From Actinomyces procaprae (GTDB lineage Bacteria; Actinomycetota; Actinomycetes; Actinomycetales; Actinomycetaceae): DNA of 64,000 bases. Numbering within the stretch: the stretch's first letter is position 1; every line of letters starts with the position of its first letter. The stretch is from positions 1,426,001 to 1,490,000 of the forward strand of contig NZ_CP039292.1 of NCBI RefSeq assembly GCF_004798665.1. Direction: 5' to 3'. The notes under the pieces were generated by a model. It was not told where the DNA came from and ran no database searches. It saw nothing but the letters and a program-made list of their open reading frames with translations. Positions 33,498 through 42,780 of the stretch are shown here, one piece after another. Position numbers and translations under genes: made by a program.

Positions 33498-34457
33498 ATG
33501 AATGCTGTTATGCAAAGGCTCAGAGGCTGGTCCGTCCGCGACGCGGGGATCCTGGTCGTATTCATCGCCCTGGTCTTCGCGTTGTGGCTGGTGTCTCCTG
33601 GGCACCACTTCCTCAGCGTGAACAATGTACTGCTGATCCTGGTCCAGACCACGATCAACGGCATACTCGCAATGGGGATGATGTACGTCATCATCTCCGG
33701 GGAGATCGATCTGTCGGTCGGCTCTACCATCGCGCTGGCCGGAGTGGTCGCCGCCATGCTGGCGCACCCCGGTGAGTATCCGGTCGTGGTGCCGATCCTC
33801 GCGGCTCTGACAGTGGGCGCGCTGGTGGGACTGCTCAACGGAGTGGGCGTCGCCTATGGCGCGATCCCCTCATTCATCGTCACCCTGGGCACCATGACCG
33901 CAGTACGTGGGCTTGCGCTGATCGTCTCGGGCGGTGCCCCCGTCTTCAACGTGTCAGCCACTTTCGAGGCCGTCGCCAGCGTGAAGATCGGGCGCTTCCC
34001 GGTGATGGCGATCTATCTGGTGGTCATCTTCGCGATATGCGCCTTTGTGCTGAGCCGGACTGTATACGGCCGGCGCGTCTACGCCGTGGGCGGCAATCCG
34101 GTCGCTGCCGAGGTCTCCGGCGTCAACGTCAAGCGATCCAAGGTGTCGGTCTTCGTCATCGCCGGCCTGCTGGCGGGCTTCTGCGGGGTATTGCTCGCCT
34201 CGCGTACGATCAGCGGCTCGCCCACGGCGGGCGAGTCATACGAGCTGGATGCAATCGCCGCCGTCGTTATCGGGGGCGTGTCCATGTCCGGCGGGCGCGG
34301 TCGGGCCTCCGGGGTGCTCATCGGGGCACTGATGATTGCGGTGATCGCCAACGGGCTCGACATCCTCGGGATCGATGCCAACTTCCAGCGGCTGGTCAAG
34401 GGCGCCATCATCGTGGCGGCGGTGCTCCTGGACGTCAAGGCGCGGCGGCGTAGCTGA
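33498..34457 (+). CDS. Sugar ABC transporter permease (RbsC-type)
   Basis: 319 aa with about eight to ten membrane segments. The CUT2 signature SGEIDLSVGSTIALAGVVAAML and the EAA-like loop AVGGNPVAAEVSGVNVKRSKV are present, and the C-terminus GGVSMSGGRGRASGVLIGALMIAVIANGLDILG is typical of RbsC. It starts 3 bp after the ATPase gene and pairs with it as the transmembrane channel. Confidence 0.94.
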   Translation: MNAVMQRLRGWSVRDAGILVVFIALVFALWLVSPGHHFLSVNNVLLILVQTTINGILAMGMMYVIISGEIDLSVGSTIALAGVVAAMLAHPGEYPVVVPILAALTVGALVGLLNGVGVAYGAIPSFIVTLGTMTAVRGLALIVSGGAPVFNVSATFEAVASVKIGRFPVMAIYLVVIFAICAFVLSRTVYGRRVYAVGGNPVAAEVSGVNVKRSKVSVFVIAGLLAGFCGVLLASRTISGSPTAGESYELDAIAAVVIGGVSMSGGRGRASGVLIGALMIAVIANGLDILGIDANFQRLVKGAIIVAAVLLDVKARRRS

Positions 34458-34493
34458 GCCGCCCGGTATCACACTGCGAACAGGAGAAGAACT

Positions 34494-35429
34494 ATGAAGC
34501 GCGTAGTAGCCGTTCTCGGTGCGCTGATGGTGGCCGCGTCCATGGTCTCGGCCTGCACACTCGGCGCGACCGACGGACGCTTGCGGATCGCACTGGTGAT
34601 GAGTCATATGACCAATTCGTTCACCACGACGGTAGCCAACTCGGCCGTAGCCGAGGGCGAGGAGCTCGGTATCACGGTGACCGTTTTTGACGGCAACAGC
34701 GACGCAGCCACGCAGATCAGCCAGATCGAGTCCGCCGTCGCACAGGGGTACGACGGCATCCTGGTCGAACCCGTTTCCAAGGAGGGCATCGCGCCGGGGC
34801 TCAAGGCGGCCAATGAGGCGGAGATTCCGATCGCGACCATCGTGCAGCAGGCCGAGCAGCAGGAACGGGCCGCCTCCTACATCGGCGGGGATGACACCGC
34901 TGCGGGCAAACTGCAGATGGAGAAGGTCATTGAGGCGATCGGTGAGGAGGGTGCGATCGCCGTCCTGTACGGCCCCATGGGATCGGACGGGCAGTTGCAG
35001 CGCAAAGCGGGCTACGACGCGGTGCTGGCGGAGCATCCGGGCGTGAGCGTGGTCCTGGAGCAGACCGCCAACTGGGACACTGCCCAGGCACTCACCGTCA
35101 CTGAGAACTGGCTGTCTACCGGCACCCGTATCGATGCGATCGTCGCGCAGAACGACTCGATGGCGTTGGGCGCACTCAAGGCACTGACCAATGCTGGCGA
35201 ACAGGGTGACGTGCATGTGTCCGGCGTTGACGCCACGGACGACGGCGTTGCATCCATCCGCAACGGTGGCATGGCCGGCACTGTCTCCCAGGACACGGCC
35301 GGCATCGGACGACTCGCGGTCGACACCATGGACAAGCTCATTAAGGGCGAGACGGTCGAGGCCGTCAACTACACCGAGGCGGTTTGGATCACGGCCGACA
35401 ACATCGACACGCTCGACTCAGACGGCTGA
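34494..35429 (+). CDS. Sugar ABC transporter substrate-binding lipoprotein (RbsB-type)
   Basis: 311 aa with ribosome binding site AGGAGAAG. Lipoprotein signal peptide: MKR, a hydrophobic core, and lipobox VSAC with the lipidated Cys at about 21. The mature part matches type I periplasmic binding proteins (IALVMSHMTNSFTTTVANSA, GYDGILVEPVSKEGIAPGL, IVAQNDSMALGALKAL, VSGVDATDDGVASI). The ligand is a sugar or related compound. The operon lacks a sugar kinase or regulator gene nearby, so the ligand cannot be inferred from neighbours. Confidence 0.93.
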   Translation: MKRVVAVLGALMVAASMVSACTLGATDGRLRIALVMSHMTNSFTTTVANSAVAEGEELGITVTVFDGNSDAATQISQIESAVAQGYDGILVEPVSKEGIAPGLKAANEAEIPIATIVQQAEQQERAASYIGGDDTAAGKLQMEKVIEAIGEEGAIAVLYGPMGSDGQLQRKAGYDAVLAEHPGVSVVLEQTANWDTAQALTVTENWLSTGTRIDAIVAQNDSMALGALKALTNAGEQGDVHVSGVDATDDGVASIRNGGMAGTVSQDTAGIGRLAVDTMDKLIKGETVEAVNYTEAVWITADNIDTLDSDG

Positions 35430-35511
35430 CCGCGAATTAGGGGCTGGATCAGCGACCGACTCCTGAGAACGTGCGAGTCGTTTACGCAGCGCCCGCCGAT
35501 AGGGTCGGCGC

Positions 35512-36627
35512 ATGACCGCATCTGTCGCCCGACGCCGTTCGGACTCCTGGACGCTGTTCACGCTCGGCGGCGCGCCCGTCGTCGTCGCCCCCACCTCGCT
35601 CCTGCTGGGCCTGCTCATCGCCGGCAGCTGGTACCCGGTGGTCTCCTCCGCACTTGCCGGCCATGGCGCCATCACCGTGCTCGGCACGGTCGCCGCCACG
35701 GTCTTGGGCGTGGGGGTGAGCGTCCTGATGCACGAGCTCGCCCACGGCGCGGCCGGCACGCTGCTGGGGCGCCGACCGGTGCGATATGAGCTGTACCTGT
35801 GGGGCGGGCGCACCAGCTTCGGCCCCTCCAGCCGGTGGCGCCCCTGGAAGGACGTGATCACCTCCCTGGCCGGACCGGCCGCGAACCTGACGCTGTGGAC
35901 CGTCGGGCACGGTCTGCTGGACCGGATCGAGTCCGCGCCCGTGTTCGTTGCGGCGTGGGCGCTGACCTGGGTCAACCTCGCCCTGGCCGTCTTCAACGCC
36001 CTGCCGGGCCTGCCGCTCGACGGCGGACACGCGCTGGCCGCACTGGTCGAGCAGCTGACCGGCCGGCGCGTTCTTGGTCAGCGTCTGGCCGCCGTCGGTG
36101 GGCTGATCGTGGTCGGCGGCGTCGCCTGGCGCTGGATTCTGGCGCCGCTGCTGGCTGGCAGGCAGCCAGACGCTTTCAGCCTGTTCTTGGCAGTCATGAT
36201 CGCCGGGCCCATCGCCACCACCTCCTGGCGAGTCCTCGGCCTGGGCCGAGGCACCCGCGCCGCCGCCCGACTCGACCTGCGCACCCTGACCCGTCCGGTC
36301 GCCGTCGTCCCCGCTGACACGCCCCTGACCGCCGCGCGCGAGCAGCTCGACGCCGGAGCCGGGCTTGTACTCGTCGCTGAAGGCTCCCGGATCCTGGGCA
36401 CGCTCGACGCCCCCGCCCTAGCCGAGCTGGAGCGTTCCGGCCTGCCCGACGCCGCCGCGGTCGCGGTCAGCCAGGTATGCACCGTGCTGCCGGCGGCCGC
36501 CGTGACGACCCAGGCCACCGGGCAGCCGGCTGCAGATGCCCTGGCACGGGCGCGCACGGTCTCTCGGTGGTTGGTGCTGGTGGAAGGGGGACGCGTCGCC
36601 GGCGCCGTCCCCACCGGGGCCCGCTGA
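35512..36627 (+). CDS. Site-2 protease-family (M50) membrane metalloprotease with CBS-like C-terminus
   Basis: 371 aa. Zinc-binding HELAHG lies in SVLMHELAHGAAGTLLG and the third ligand in NALPGLPLDGGHALAAL, the NPDG-like motif. About six hydrophobic segments span residues 20-230. The soluble C-terminal 130 residues (RPVAVVPADTPLTAAREQL, GLVLVAEGSRILGTLDA, VSRWLVLVEGGRVAGAVPTG) look like a degenerate CBS pair. Members cut membrane-bound substrates such as anti-sigma factors; the partner is unknown. Confidence 0.88.
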   Translation: MTASVARRRSDSWTLFTLGGAPVVVAPTSLLLGLLIAGSWYPVVSSALAGHGAITVLGTVAATVLGVGVSVLMHELAHGAAGTLLGRRPVRYELYLWGGRTSFGPSSRWRPWKDVITSLAGPAANLTLWTVGHGLLDRIESAPVFVAAWALTWVNLALAVFNALPGLPLDGGHALAALVEQLTGRRVLGQRLAAVGGLIVVGGVAWRWILAPLLAGRQPDAFSLFLAVMIAGPIATTSWRVLGLGRGTRAAARLDLRTLTRPVAVVPADTPLTAAREQLDAGAGLVLVAEGSRILGTLDAPALAELERSGLPDAAAVAVSQVCTVLPAAAVTTQATGQPAADALARARTVSRWLVLVEGGRVAGAVPTGAR

Positions 36628-36979
36628 GCCCGGGAGGGGGACTGCGCGGGCATTGGCGCGTTGAGGCATGGGGTGCGGGCCTTGGGGAGGTGGCGTTGGG
36701 TACGCCCCTTCGGTGTCTGCTACGCCGGTTAGACCTGTGCTGTAGGCTCCAGAGCCCTTCAACAGACAACTAACCGGCGTACTAGAGCCCTAACCGGCGT
36801 AGTAGACGACCCCGGGCACGGGCACACCGCCGGCCCCACCTCGCAGCCCAAGCACGCGTGCGGAGCACCCGGCCAAAACCTACGGCGCTGCGCGCTGCCA
36901 CGAACGCCGCCAGCACCCGACCCAATCGCAGGCAACATCGCCGCATCCTCAAACACGAAGCGCCGTTTATGCTGCTGCC
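36628..36979. other. Intergenic region with a repeated CTAACCGGCGTA motif
   Basis: 352 bp without a gene. The central part (36715-36807) holds three copies of a 12-bp motif, listed separately. The rest shows nothing recognisable; the last 60 bp are less GC-rich and probably contain the promoter of the methyltransferase gene. Confidence 0.7.
36715..36807. repeat. Three copies of CTAACCGGCGTA, two direct and one inverted
   Basis: TACGCCGGTTAG (36721-36732) is the inverse of CTAACCGGCGTA, which recurs at 36770-36781 and 36790-36801 with exact 20-bp period. The outer copies extend to an 18-bp inverted repeat with one mismatch (36715-36732 against 36790-36807). A two-helical-turn spacing on the direct copies suits cooperative binding by a regulator; an RNA hairpin or a genome-wide dispersed element is also possible. 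Confidence 0.85.
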
Positions 36980-37846
36980 ATGACCGACGTCGATCCAGTT
37001 GCCCGCGACGCCGACGACCGCTACTTCGCCGACAACCGCGCCAACTGGGACGATCGCGCGGTGCTGCATGAGGCCAGCGGCTACGGCATTGCAGAACTGC
37101 TCGCCTCCCCGACCGCTATCACCGCTGAAATAGCCCCAGACCGCGAGCGCCTGGGCGACCTGAGCGGCATGGACGTCGTCCACCTCCAATGCCACCTCGG
37201 CCTGGACACGGTGAGCCTGATCCGGCTGGGCGCTCACCGGGTGGTGGGGCTGGACCTGTCGGGCGAGTCGCTGCGCCGTGCCCGGTCCATCGCCGGGAGA
37301 GCCGGCGCCGACATCGAGTTCGTACAGGCAAACGTCTACGACGCCCGGCGGGCGCTGGCGGGGGACTTCGACCTCGTCTACACCTCCCTGGGGGTGCTGT
37401 GCTGGCTGCCGGACGTGGCGGCCTGGGCCCGCGTCATCGCCTCACTGCTGCGACCGGCGGGTCGCCTGGTACTACGTGACGACCACCCGATCCTGCAGGC
37501 AGTGGGGGATGACACCACTCATGGTTTGACGCTCCACGAGCCGTACTTCCAGCGCACCGACCCCATGACCTGGGAGGACGAGGGCTCCTACATCGAGGCC
37601 GCCGACGGTGCTCCCGTCGTCACCCACCCGGTCAGTCACCAGTGGAACCACGGCGTCGGCGAGATCCTCACCGCCCTAATGGACGCGGGCATGGCGCTGG
37701 ACGAGGTGACCGAGACCCGCTACTCCGCCTGGTGCCGCTGGCCCGAGCTCATGGAGCGCTGCCCGCAGGGCTACCGCTTCATTGATCCGGCGCTGCGTGA
37801 CATGCTGCCGCTGCAGCTCGCCGTCGTCGCCCACCGGCCGAACTGA
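36980..37846 (+). CDS. Class I SAM-dependent methyltransferase
   Basis: 288 aa. Motif I is DVVHLQCHLGLDTVSLIRLGAHRVVGLDLS, a variant where the usual GxGxG loop reads QCHLGLD; motif II/III DFDLVYTSLGVLCWLPDVAAWARVIASLLRPAGRLVL follows. The C-terminal region (PVSHQWNHGVGEILTALMDAGMALDEVTET) is the usual lid. Substrate unknown. It stands alone between the repeat region and the gene converging on it. Confidence 0.88.
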   Translation: MTDVDPVARDADDRYFADNRANWDDRAVLHEASGYGIAELLASPTAITAEIAPDRERLGDLSGMDVVHLQCHLGLDTVSLIRLGAHRVVGLDLSGESLRRARSIAGRAGADIEFVQANVYDARRALAGDFDLVYTSLGVLCWLPDVAAWARVIASLLRPAGRLVLRDDHPILQAVGDDTTHGLTLHEPYFQRTDPMTWEDEGSYIEAADGAPVVTHPVSHQWNHGVGEILTALMDAGMALDEVTETRYSAWCRWPELMERCPQGYRFIDPALRDMLPLQLAVVAHRPN

Positions 37847-37847
37847 G

Positions 37848-38156
37848 TCAGTGACCCCGGTGGTGTTGCTTGGCCCGGCGACGGCGCTGCTCGTAGCGGT
37901 CCTGCTCGCGGCGACGCCGGTCGGCGGCCGACGCCTGTGCCCGTGCGGCACCCTGCTCCTCGCGTGCCCGCGCCAGCGCCTCCTGCGATGCCGTCGACGG
38001 CGCGTGCCGGGACGCCTGCTGGGCCGGGTTTTGCGGGGTCCCGCGGGGGAGCGGCGCCATCCGGACTTCCTCCGGACCGTGCAATTCGTGCAACCGGGTC
38101 GGCGCCCACGGCTGGGGCGCCGATGACAGCGTAACGCCAACGTCGCCGGGGCTCAC
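37848..38156 (-). CDS. Small basic hypothetical protein
   Basis: 102 aa from GTG 38156. The N-terminal half contains WAPTRLHELHGPEEVRMAPLP and the C-terminal half is Gln/Arg/Ala-rich and highly charged, ending RRRRAKQHHRGH, with a likely single helix. Divergent from trmI with 14 bp between start codons. No family recognised; coding is plausible because it fills the gap exactly and neighbours leave room, but a chance frame is possible. Confidence 0.45.
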   Translation of the reverse strand: MSPGDVGVTLSSAPQPWAPTRLHELHGPEEVRMAPLPRGTPQNPAQQASRHAPSTASQEALARAREEQGAARAQASAADRRRREQDRYEQRRRRAKQHHRGH

Positions 38157-38170
38157 TAGACTCGGGCCCG

Positions 38171-39238
38171 ATGAGCGAGCAGACCACTCCCGCCGTGCAG
38201 CCGCGCGTAGCCACCCAACAGGTGCTGGGGCAGGCCGGACGCCGCGGCCCCTTCCGCTATGGCGAACGCGTGCAGGTCACCGACTCCAAGGGCCGTAAGC
38301 ACACCTTCGTGCTCGACCCCGGCGGCTTCTTCCAGTCCCAGCGCGGCAGCTTCTACCATCGCGACGTGGTCGGCCGCGACGAGGGCACGGTGATCACGAC
38401 CGAGTCCGGGCATGAGCTGCTGCTGCTGCGACCGCTGCTGGCGGACTATGTGCTGTCCATGCCCCGTGGCGCCCAGGTCGTCTACCCCAAGGACGCCGGC
38501 CAGGTAGTCGCCTTCGCAGACATCTTTCCCGGTGCCCGAGTGCTGGAGGCGGGGGTGGGGTCCGGCGCCCTGACCATGAGCCTGCTGTCCGCCATCGGGG
38601 AGGGCGGCCACCTGCTGTCAATTGAGCGGCGCCATGACTTCGCGGCGATCGCCGCCTCCAACGTCGATGCCTGGTTCGGCCGCCACCACCCCGCCTGGGA
38701 GCTGCGCACCGGTGACTTCGCCGACGTGGTTGCCGCCCATGTCGCCGATGCGAGCGTGGACCGGGTGGTGCTGGACATGCTCGCCCCCTGGGAGAACATC
38801 GACGCCGCCGCCCGCGCGCTGGTGCCCGGCGGCGTGTTCCTCGCCTACGTCGCCACGGTCCCGCAGCTGTCACGCACCGTGGAGGCACTGCGCCACTCCA
38901 GGCGCTTCACCGAGCCTGAGTCCTGGGAGTCGGCGGTACGCAATTGGCACGTCGACGGCCTGGCCGTGCGCCCCGACCACCGCATGGTCGCCCACACCGG
39001 CTTCCTGATCTCCGCCCGCCGCCTCGCTGCCGACTCCGCCCCGCTGGCCCGCAAGCGTCCGCCCGCCCGCGGCGCCTACGACGACGCCGGCTACTGGACC
39101 AGCGAGGACGTGGGGGAGCGCACCAGCACCGACCGCAAGGTCCGCCGCGTGCTGCGCGACTGCCGGGCCAAGCAGCCCGAGGACGCGACCCCGGTTCAGC
39201 CGGGCCCTCCCGGACCGCAGGAGCCGGAACATGAGTGA
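38171..39238 (+). CDS. trmI: tRNA (adenine-N1)-methyltransferase
   Basis: 355 aa. N-terminal small domain (FRYGERVQVTDSKGRKHTFVL, GSFYHRDVVGRDEGTVITTESGHELLLLRPLLADYVLSMPRGAQVVYPKDAG) and SAM motif GARVLEAGVGSGALTMSLL, followed by RVVLDMLAPWENID. It makes m1A58 in the T-loop of tRNA. In actinobacteria trmI sits immediately before the ARC/Mpa gene, as here; the two overlap by 8 bp. A basic C-terminal extension of about 70 residues is specific to this lineage. Confidence 0.95.
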   Translation: MSEQTTPAVQPRVATQQVLGQAGRRGPFRYGERVQVTDSKGRKHTFVLDPGGFFQSQRGSFYHRDVVGRDEGTVITTESGHELLLLRPLLADYVLSMPRGAQVVYPKDAGQVVAFADIFPGARVLEAGVGSGALTMSLLSAIGEGGHLLSIERRHDFAAIAASNVDAWFGRHHPAWELRTGDFADVVAAHVADASVDRVVLDMLAPWENIDAAARALVPGGVFLAYVATVPQLSRTVEALRHSRRFTEPESWESAVRNWHVDGLAVRPDHRMVAHTGFLISARRLAADSAPLARKRPPARGAYDDAGYWTSEDVGERTSTDRKVRRVLRDCRAKQPEDATPVQPGPPGPQEPEHE

Positions 39239-40880
39239 ACCCCAGCCCCTGGGCATGCCCGCGCGCGACTTCACCAGCCATCAGCTGCGCGAGGCCCGCG
39301 CCGAGGCCATCAGCCTGTCCGCCAAGAACGAGCGCCTGGTAACGGCCCTGAACGCCGCCCGCGAGCGCATCGCGGAACTCGGCACCCAGCTCGACGCCGT
39401 CACCCGCCCGCCGCTCACCCTCGGCCTGCTCACGGGCCTTCCCGGCCCCGCCGAGGTCGACGTATCCCTGGGTGGGCGGCAGCTGCGGCTGGGACTCCAC
39501 CCCGATTTGGATGCGGCCGAGCTGCGGGTGGGGCAGCGCGTGGCCGTCAACGACCAGATGCTGGTGGTCGGCGCCCTGCCCGTGCCCGACACCGGTGAGG
39601 CCGTTACCCTGGACGAGGTGCTGGCCGACGGCGGCGACGCCGCGGCCGTCGGCGGTGAGAGCACCGCGGTGCCTGCGGCCCGCGCCCTGGTCACTACCGG
39701 CTCCGGCGCCACCCGCGTGGTGCGGCTGGCCGGGCACCTGGACGCCGACGCGCTGCGGCCCGGCGACACCCTGGCCGCCGACCTGCGCGCCGACCTGGTA
39801 ACCGCCCGTATCGCCCGCACCAGTGTCCAGCAGCTGGTCGTCGCCGAGACCCCGGACGTGTCCTGGGACGACATCGGCGGCCTGGGCCCGCAGATTCAGC
39901 AGATCCGCGACTCCCTGGAACTGCCCTTCGCACATCCCGAGCTGTACCGCGCCTACGGGCTGCAGGCCCCCAAGGGCATGCTCCTGTATGGTCCGCCCGG
40001 CTGCGGCAAGACCCTGATCGCCAAGGCGGTCGCCACCTCCCTGGCTCGCTCTACGGGTGCCGGTGTCCACGACGCCGCCTTCCTGAACATCAAGGGCCCG
40101 GAGCTGCTGAGCAAGTTCGTGGGCGAGACCGAGCGGCAGATCCGCGCCATCTTCGACCAGGCCCGCAAGGTCGCCGCCGAGGACCGGCCGGTGGTCATCT
40201 TCTTCGACGAGATGGAGGCCCTGTTCCGCACCCGTGGCAGCGGTGTCTCCTCCGACGTGGAGACCATGATCGTGCCGCAGGTCCTCACCGAGATCGACGG
40301 CGTCGAGTCGCTGAACAATGTGGTCATCATCGGTGCCTCCAACCGGGAGGACATGATCGATCCGGCGATTCTGCGGCCCGGCCGCTTCGACGTGAAGATC
40401 CGCATCGACCGCCCCGACGCCGAAGCTGCTGCGGAGGTCCTCGGCAAGCACCTGCGCTCCGACCTGCCCCTGGACCCGGCGGAACTGGCTGCGGCCGGAG
40501 GCGACCGGGAGGTAGCCGCTGCGGCGATGCGCCGCGCCGTCGTCGCCGACCTGTACGCACGCACCCCCGAGCGGGCCGTGCTGGAGCTGACCTACGTCTC
40601 CGGGCGGCGCGAGACCCTGTACCTGGCCGACTTCGTCTCCGGCGCGATGCTCGCCGCCATCGTCGCCCGCGCCAAGACCGCCGCCATCAAGGATGAGCTG
40701 GTCGGCGGGGACGGCGGCCTGTCCACCGGGCGGCTGCGCGCGGCGGTCGCCGTCGAGGCCCAGCAGAACGAGGAGATCACCGCCGCCACCGCCCCCGAGG
40801 CCGCCGGCCGCGTCGTCGGCCACCGCGGCGAGGCGATCCACGCGGTGCACCGGATCCAGGAGGGGCGTGAGGGTTCATGA
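39231..40880 (+). CDS. arc: ARC/Mpa AAA+ ATPase of the pupylation system
   Basis: 549 aa. N-terminal coiled coil (about 10-50, SAKNERLVTALNAARERIAEL) that binds Pup, tandem OB folds, then an AAA domain with Walker A GPPGCGKT (254-261), Walker B VVIFFDE (about 321-327) and the arginine-finger region ILRPGRFDVKIRIDRPD. It forms a hexamer that unfolds pupylated proteins. The C-terminus ends GREGS and lacks the GQYL-type tail that docks mycobacterial Mpa on the 20S proteasome. Translationally coupled to trmI and dop. Confidence 0.95.
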   Translation: MSEPQPLGMPARDFTSHQLREARAEAISLSAKNERLVTALNAARERIAELGTQLDAVTRPPLTLGLLTGLPGPAEVDVSLGGRQLRLGLHPDLDAAELRVGQRVAVNDQMLVVGALPVPDTGEAVTLDEVLADGGDAAAVGGESTAVPAARALVTTGSGATRVVRLAGHLDADALRPGDTLAADLRADLVTARIARTSVQQLVVAETPDVSWDDIGGLGPQIQQIRDSLELPFAHPELYRAYGLQAPKGMLLYGPPGCGKTLIAKAVATSLARSTGAGVHDAAFLNIKGPELLSKFVGETERQIRAIFDQARKVAAEDRPVVIFFDEMEALFRTRGSGVSSDVETMIVPQVLTEIDGVESLNNVVIIGASNREDMIDPAILRPGRFDVKIRIDRPDAEAAAEVLGKHLRSDLPLDPAELAAAGGDREVAAAAMRRAVVADLYARTPERAVLELTYVSGRRETLYLADFVSGAMLAAIVARAKTAAIKDELVGGDGGLSTGRLRAAVAVEAQQNEEITAATAPEAAGRVVGHRGEAIHAVHRIQEGREGS

Positions 40881-42601
40881 TCACACCGGAGAACCACCAG
40901 TACTCGGAAGGCGCGGCATTCGGGCCGGTCCGCCGCCCCGTCGGCCTGGAGACCGAGTTCGGGGTGCTTGAGCCGGGCAACCCCTACGCCAACGCGGTGG
41001 TCATGGCCAGCCGGATCGTCGCCGCCTATGGCGCCGTTGCGCGCCCGGCGGCCGGCACCAGCGCGGTCGTGCGCTGGGACTACGAGGGCGAGGATCCCCT
41101 CGCCGACCTGCGCGGCGGCCGCCTGGAGCGGGCCGCCGCCCACCCCAGCCAGCTCACCGACGACCCCGATCGGCCCGCGCCCGCGGGCGACCTGCCCCCG
41201 GCCCCGTGGGGCACGCGCCCGCGTCCCAGTGCTGCGGAGGCCGCCCTGCCCCAGGCCAGCACGGCCGTACTGACCAATGGAGCGCGCCTGTACGTGGACC
41301 ACGCCCACCCGGAGTACTCCTCCCCGGAGGTACTCACCCCCCGCGACGCCCTCGTATGGGACCGGGCCGGGGAGGTGATCGCCCGCCGCGCCATGACGGC
41401 CCTCGACCCGGCTGCTGGGGAGGTCGTGCTGTACAAGAACAACGTCGACGGCAAGGGCGCCGCCTACGGCTCCCACGAGAACTACCTGGTGCGCCGCGAC
41501 CTGCCCTTCGACACGCTGGCCGCCGCCCTGATCCCCTTCCTGGTGACCCGGCCCGTATTCGCCGGGGCCGGCCGGGTGGGCATCGGGCAGCGCAGCGAGC
41601 GCCCCGGCTTCCAGATCAGCCAGCGCGCCGACTACGTGGGTACCGACATCGCCCTGCAAACCACCTTCAACCGCCCCATCGTCAACACTCGCGACGAGCC
41701 GCACGCCGACGCCGCCCGCTTCCGCCGCCTGCACGTGATCAACGGCGACGCCAACCGCTTCGATGTGCCCATCTACCTCAAGGTCGCCACCACCGACCTG
41801 CTGCTTTGGTACCTGGAGCGCACCCACGACCGCGGCCAGGGCCTGGGGGCGCTGACCGACCTGCGCATCACCGCCGACCCGGTCGAGGAGCACTGGGCGC
41901 TGTCCCACGACCCGACGCTCACGTACACGCTCGCCACCGCCCGCGGCCGACTGACCGCACTGGAGATCCAGCGCGCTCACCTGCAGGCCATCACCACCGC
42001 CCTGGGCGAGGACTACGGCGGCACCGACGCCGAACATGTCGGCGCCGAAACCGCCCAGGCGCTCGCCCTTTGGGACGAGACCCTGGAGGCGCTGGACGCC
42101 TACGCCGCCGCTCACGGCACCCCCGCCCAGCCGCAGGCCACCGCTCGGGCCGCACAGCTGGTCGAATGGGTCGCCAAGCTGCAGCTGTGCGAGGGATTGC
42201 GCCGGCGCTCCGGGACCGACTGGGGCGACCCGCGTCTGGCCGCCGCCGACATTCAGTGGGCCGACCTGCGTACCGGCCGCGGGCTGGCCGAGAAGCTCAT
42301 TGCCGCCGGCCGCACCCGCCGCCTGGTCACCGACGCCGAGGTGGAGGCCGCCGCCGACCGGCCGCCCGCCGGCACACGCGCAGCCGTCCGCGGCACAGCC
42401 GTGGCCGAGCACGCCACCGTCGTCGCCGCCTCCTGGACCAGCCTGGTGCTGGACATCCCGGGGCGGGGCGAGCTCCTGCGCCTGCCCCTGCCGGACGCCG
42501 TCGCCGTCTCGGAATCAGAATCGGCCCGTATCCTGGATGCCGTACGCGGCGCCGTCACCCCGGAAGAACCCCTCGAGTCAGGAAGTGAGGATCCCGCATG
42601 A
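40877..42601 (+). CDS. dop: Depupylase/deamidase of Pup
   Basis: 574 aa. Begins with the ligase-like RRPVGLETEFGVLEPGNPYANAVVMASRIV; ARLYVDHAHPEYSSPEVLTPRDALVWDRAGE and LYKNNVDGKGAAYGSHENYLV complete the ATP/Mg site. The long polar insertion after residue 55 is the Dop loop absent from PafA. Dop converts Pup-Gln to Pup-Glu and removes Pup from substrates. Pup here ends in Gln, so the deamidase step is needed. ATGA overlaps on both sides. Confidence 0.95.
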   Translation: MITPENHQYSEGAAFGPVRRPVGLETEFGVLEPGNPYANAVVMASRIVAAYGAVARPAAGTSAVVRWDYEGEDPLADLRGGRLERAAAHPSQLTDDPDRPAPAGDLPPAPWGTRPRPSAAEAALPQASTAVLTNGARLYVDHAHPEYSSPEVLTPRDALVWDRAGEVIARRAMTALDPAAGEVVLYKNNVDGKGAAYGSHENYLVRRDLPFDTLAAALIPFLVTRPVFAGAGRVGIGQRSERPGFQISQRADYVGTDIALQTTFNRPIVNTRDEPHADAARFRRLHVINGDANRFDVPIYLKVATTDLLLWYLERTHDRGQGLGALTDLRITADPVEEHWALSHDPTLTYTLATARGRLTALEIQRAHLQAITTALGEDYGGTDAEHVGAETAQALALWDETLEALDAYAAAHGTPAQPQATARAAQLVEWVAKLQLCEGLRRRSGTDWGDPRLAAADIQWADLRTGRGLAEKLIAAGRTRRLVTDAEVEAAADRPPAGTRAAVRGTAVAEHATVVAASWTSLVLDIPGRGELLRLPLPDAVAVSESESARILDAVRGAVTPEEPLESGSEDPA

Positions 42602-42780
42602 GCCTTAACGAGCAGATCCAGCCCGGCGCCGTCCCCGACGACGCCGCCGCGCCCGTGGCGCCCGCCGCGGGGCACTCCCAGACCGCCGGGGTGGACGACA
42701 TCCTCGACGAGATCGACGCCGTCCTGGAGACCAATGCCGCCGCCTTCGTCCAGGGATTCGTCCAGAAGGGCGGGCAGTGA
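42598..42780 (+). CDS. pup: Prokaryotic ubiquitin-like protein Pup
   Basis: 60 aa. Disordered acidic N-terminus, then the ARC-binding helix (VDDILDEIDAVLETNAAAF) and the C-terminal VQGFVQKGGQ with the Gly-Gly-Gln end that Dop deamidates and PafA ligates to substrate lysines. The start overlaps the dop stop and its stop overlaps the pafA GTG, leaving no space for proteasome genes. Confidence 0.97.
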   Translation: MSLNEQIQPGAVPDDAAAPVAPAAGHSQTAGVDDILDEIDAVLETNAAAFVQGFVQKGGQ

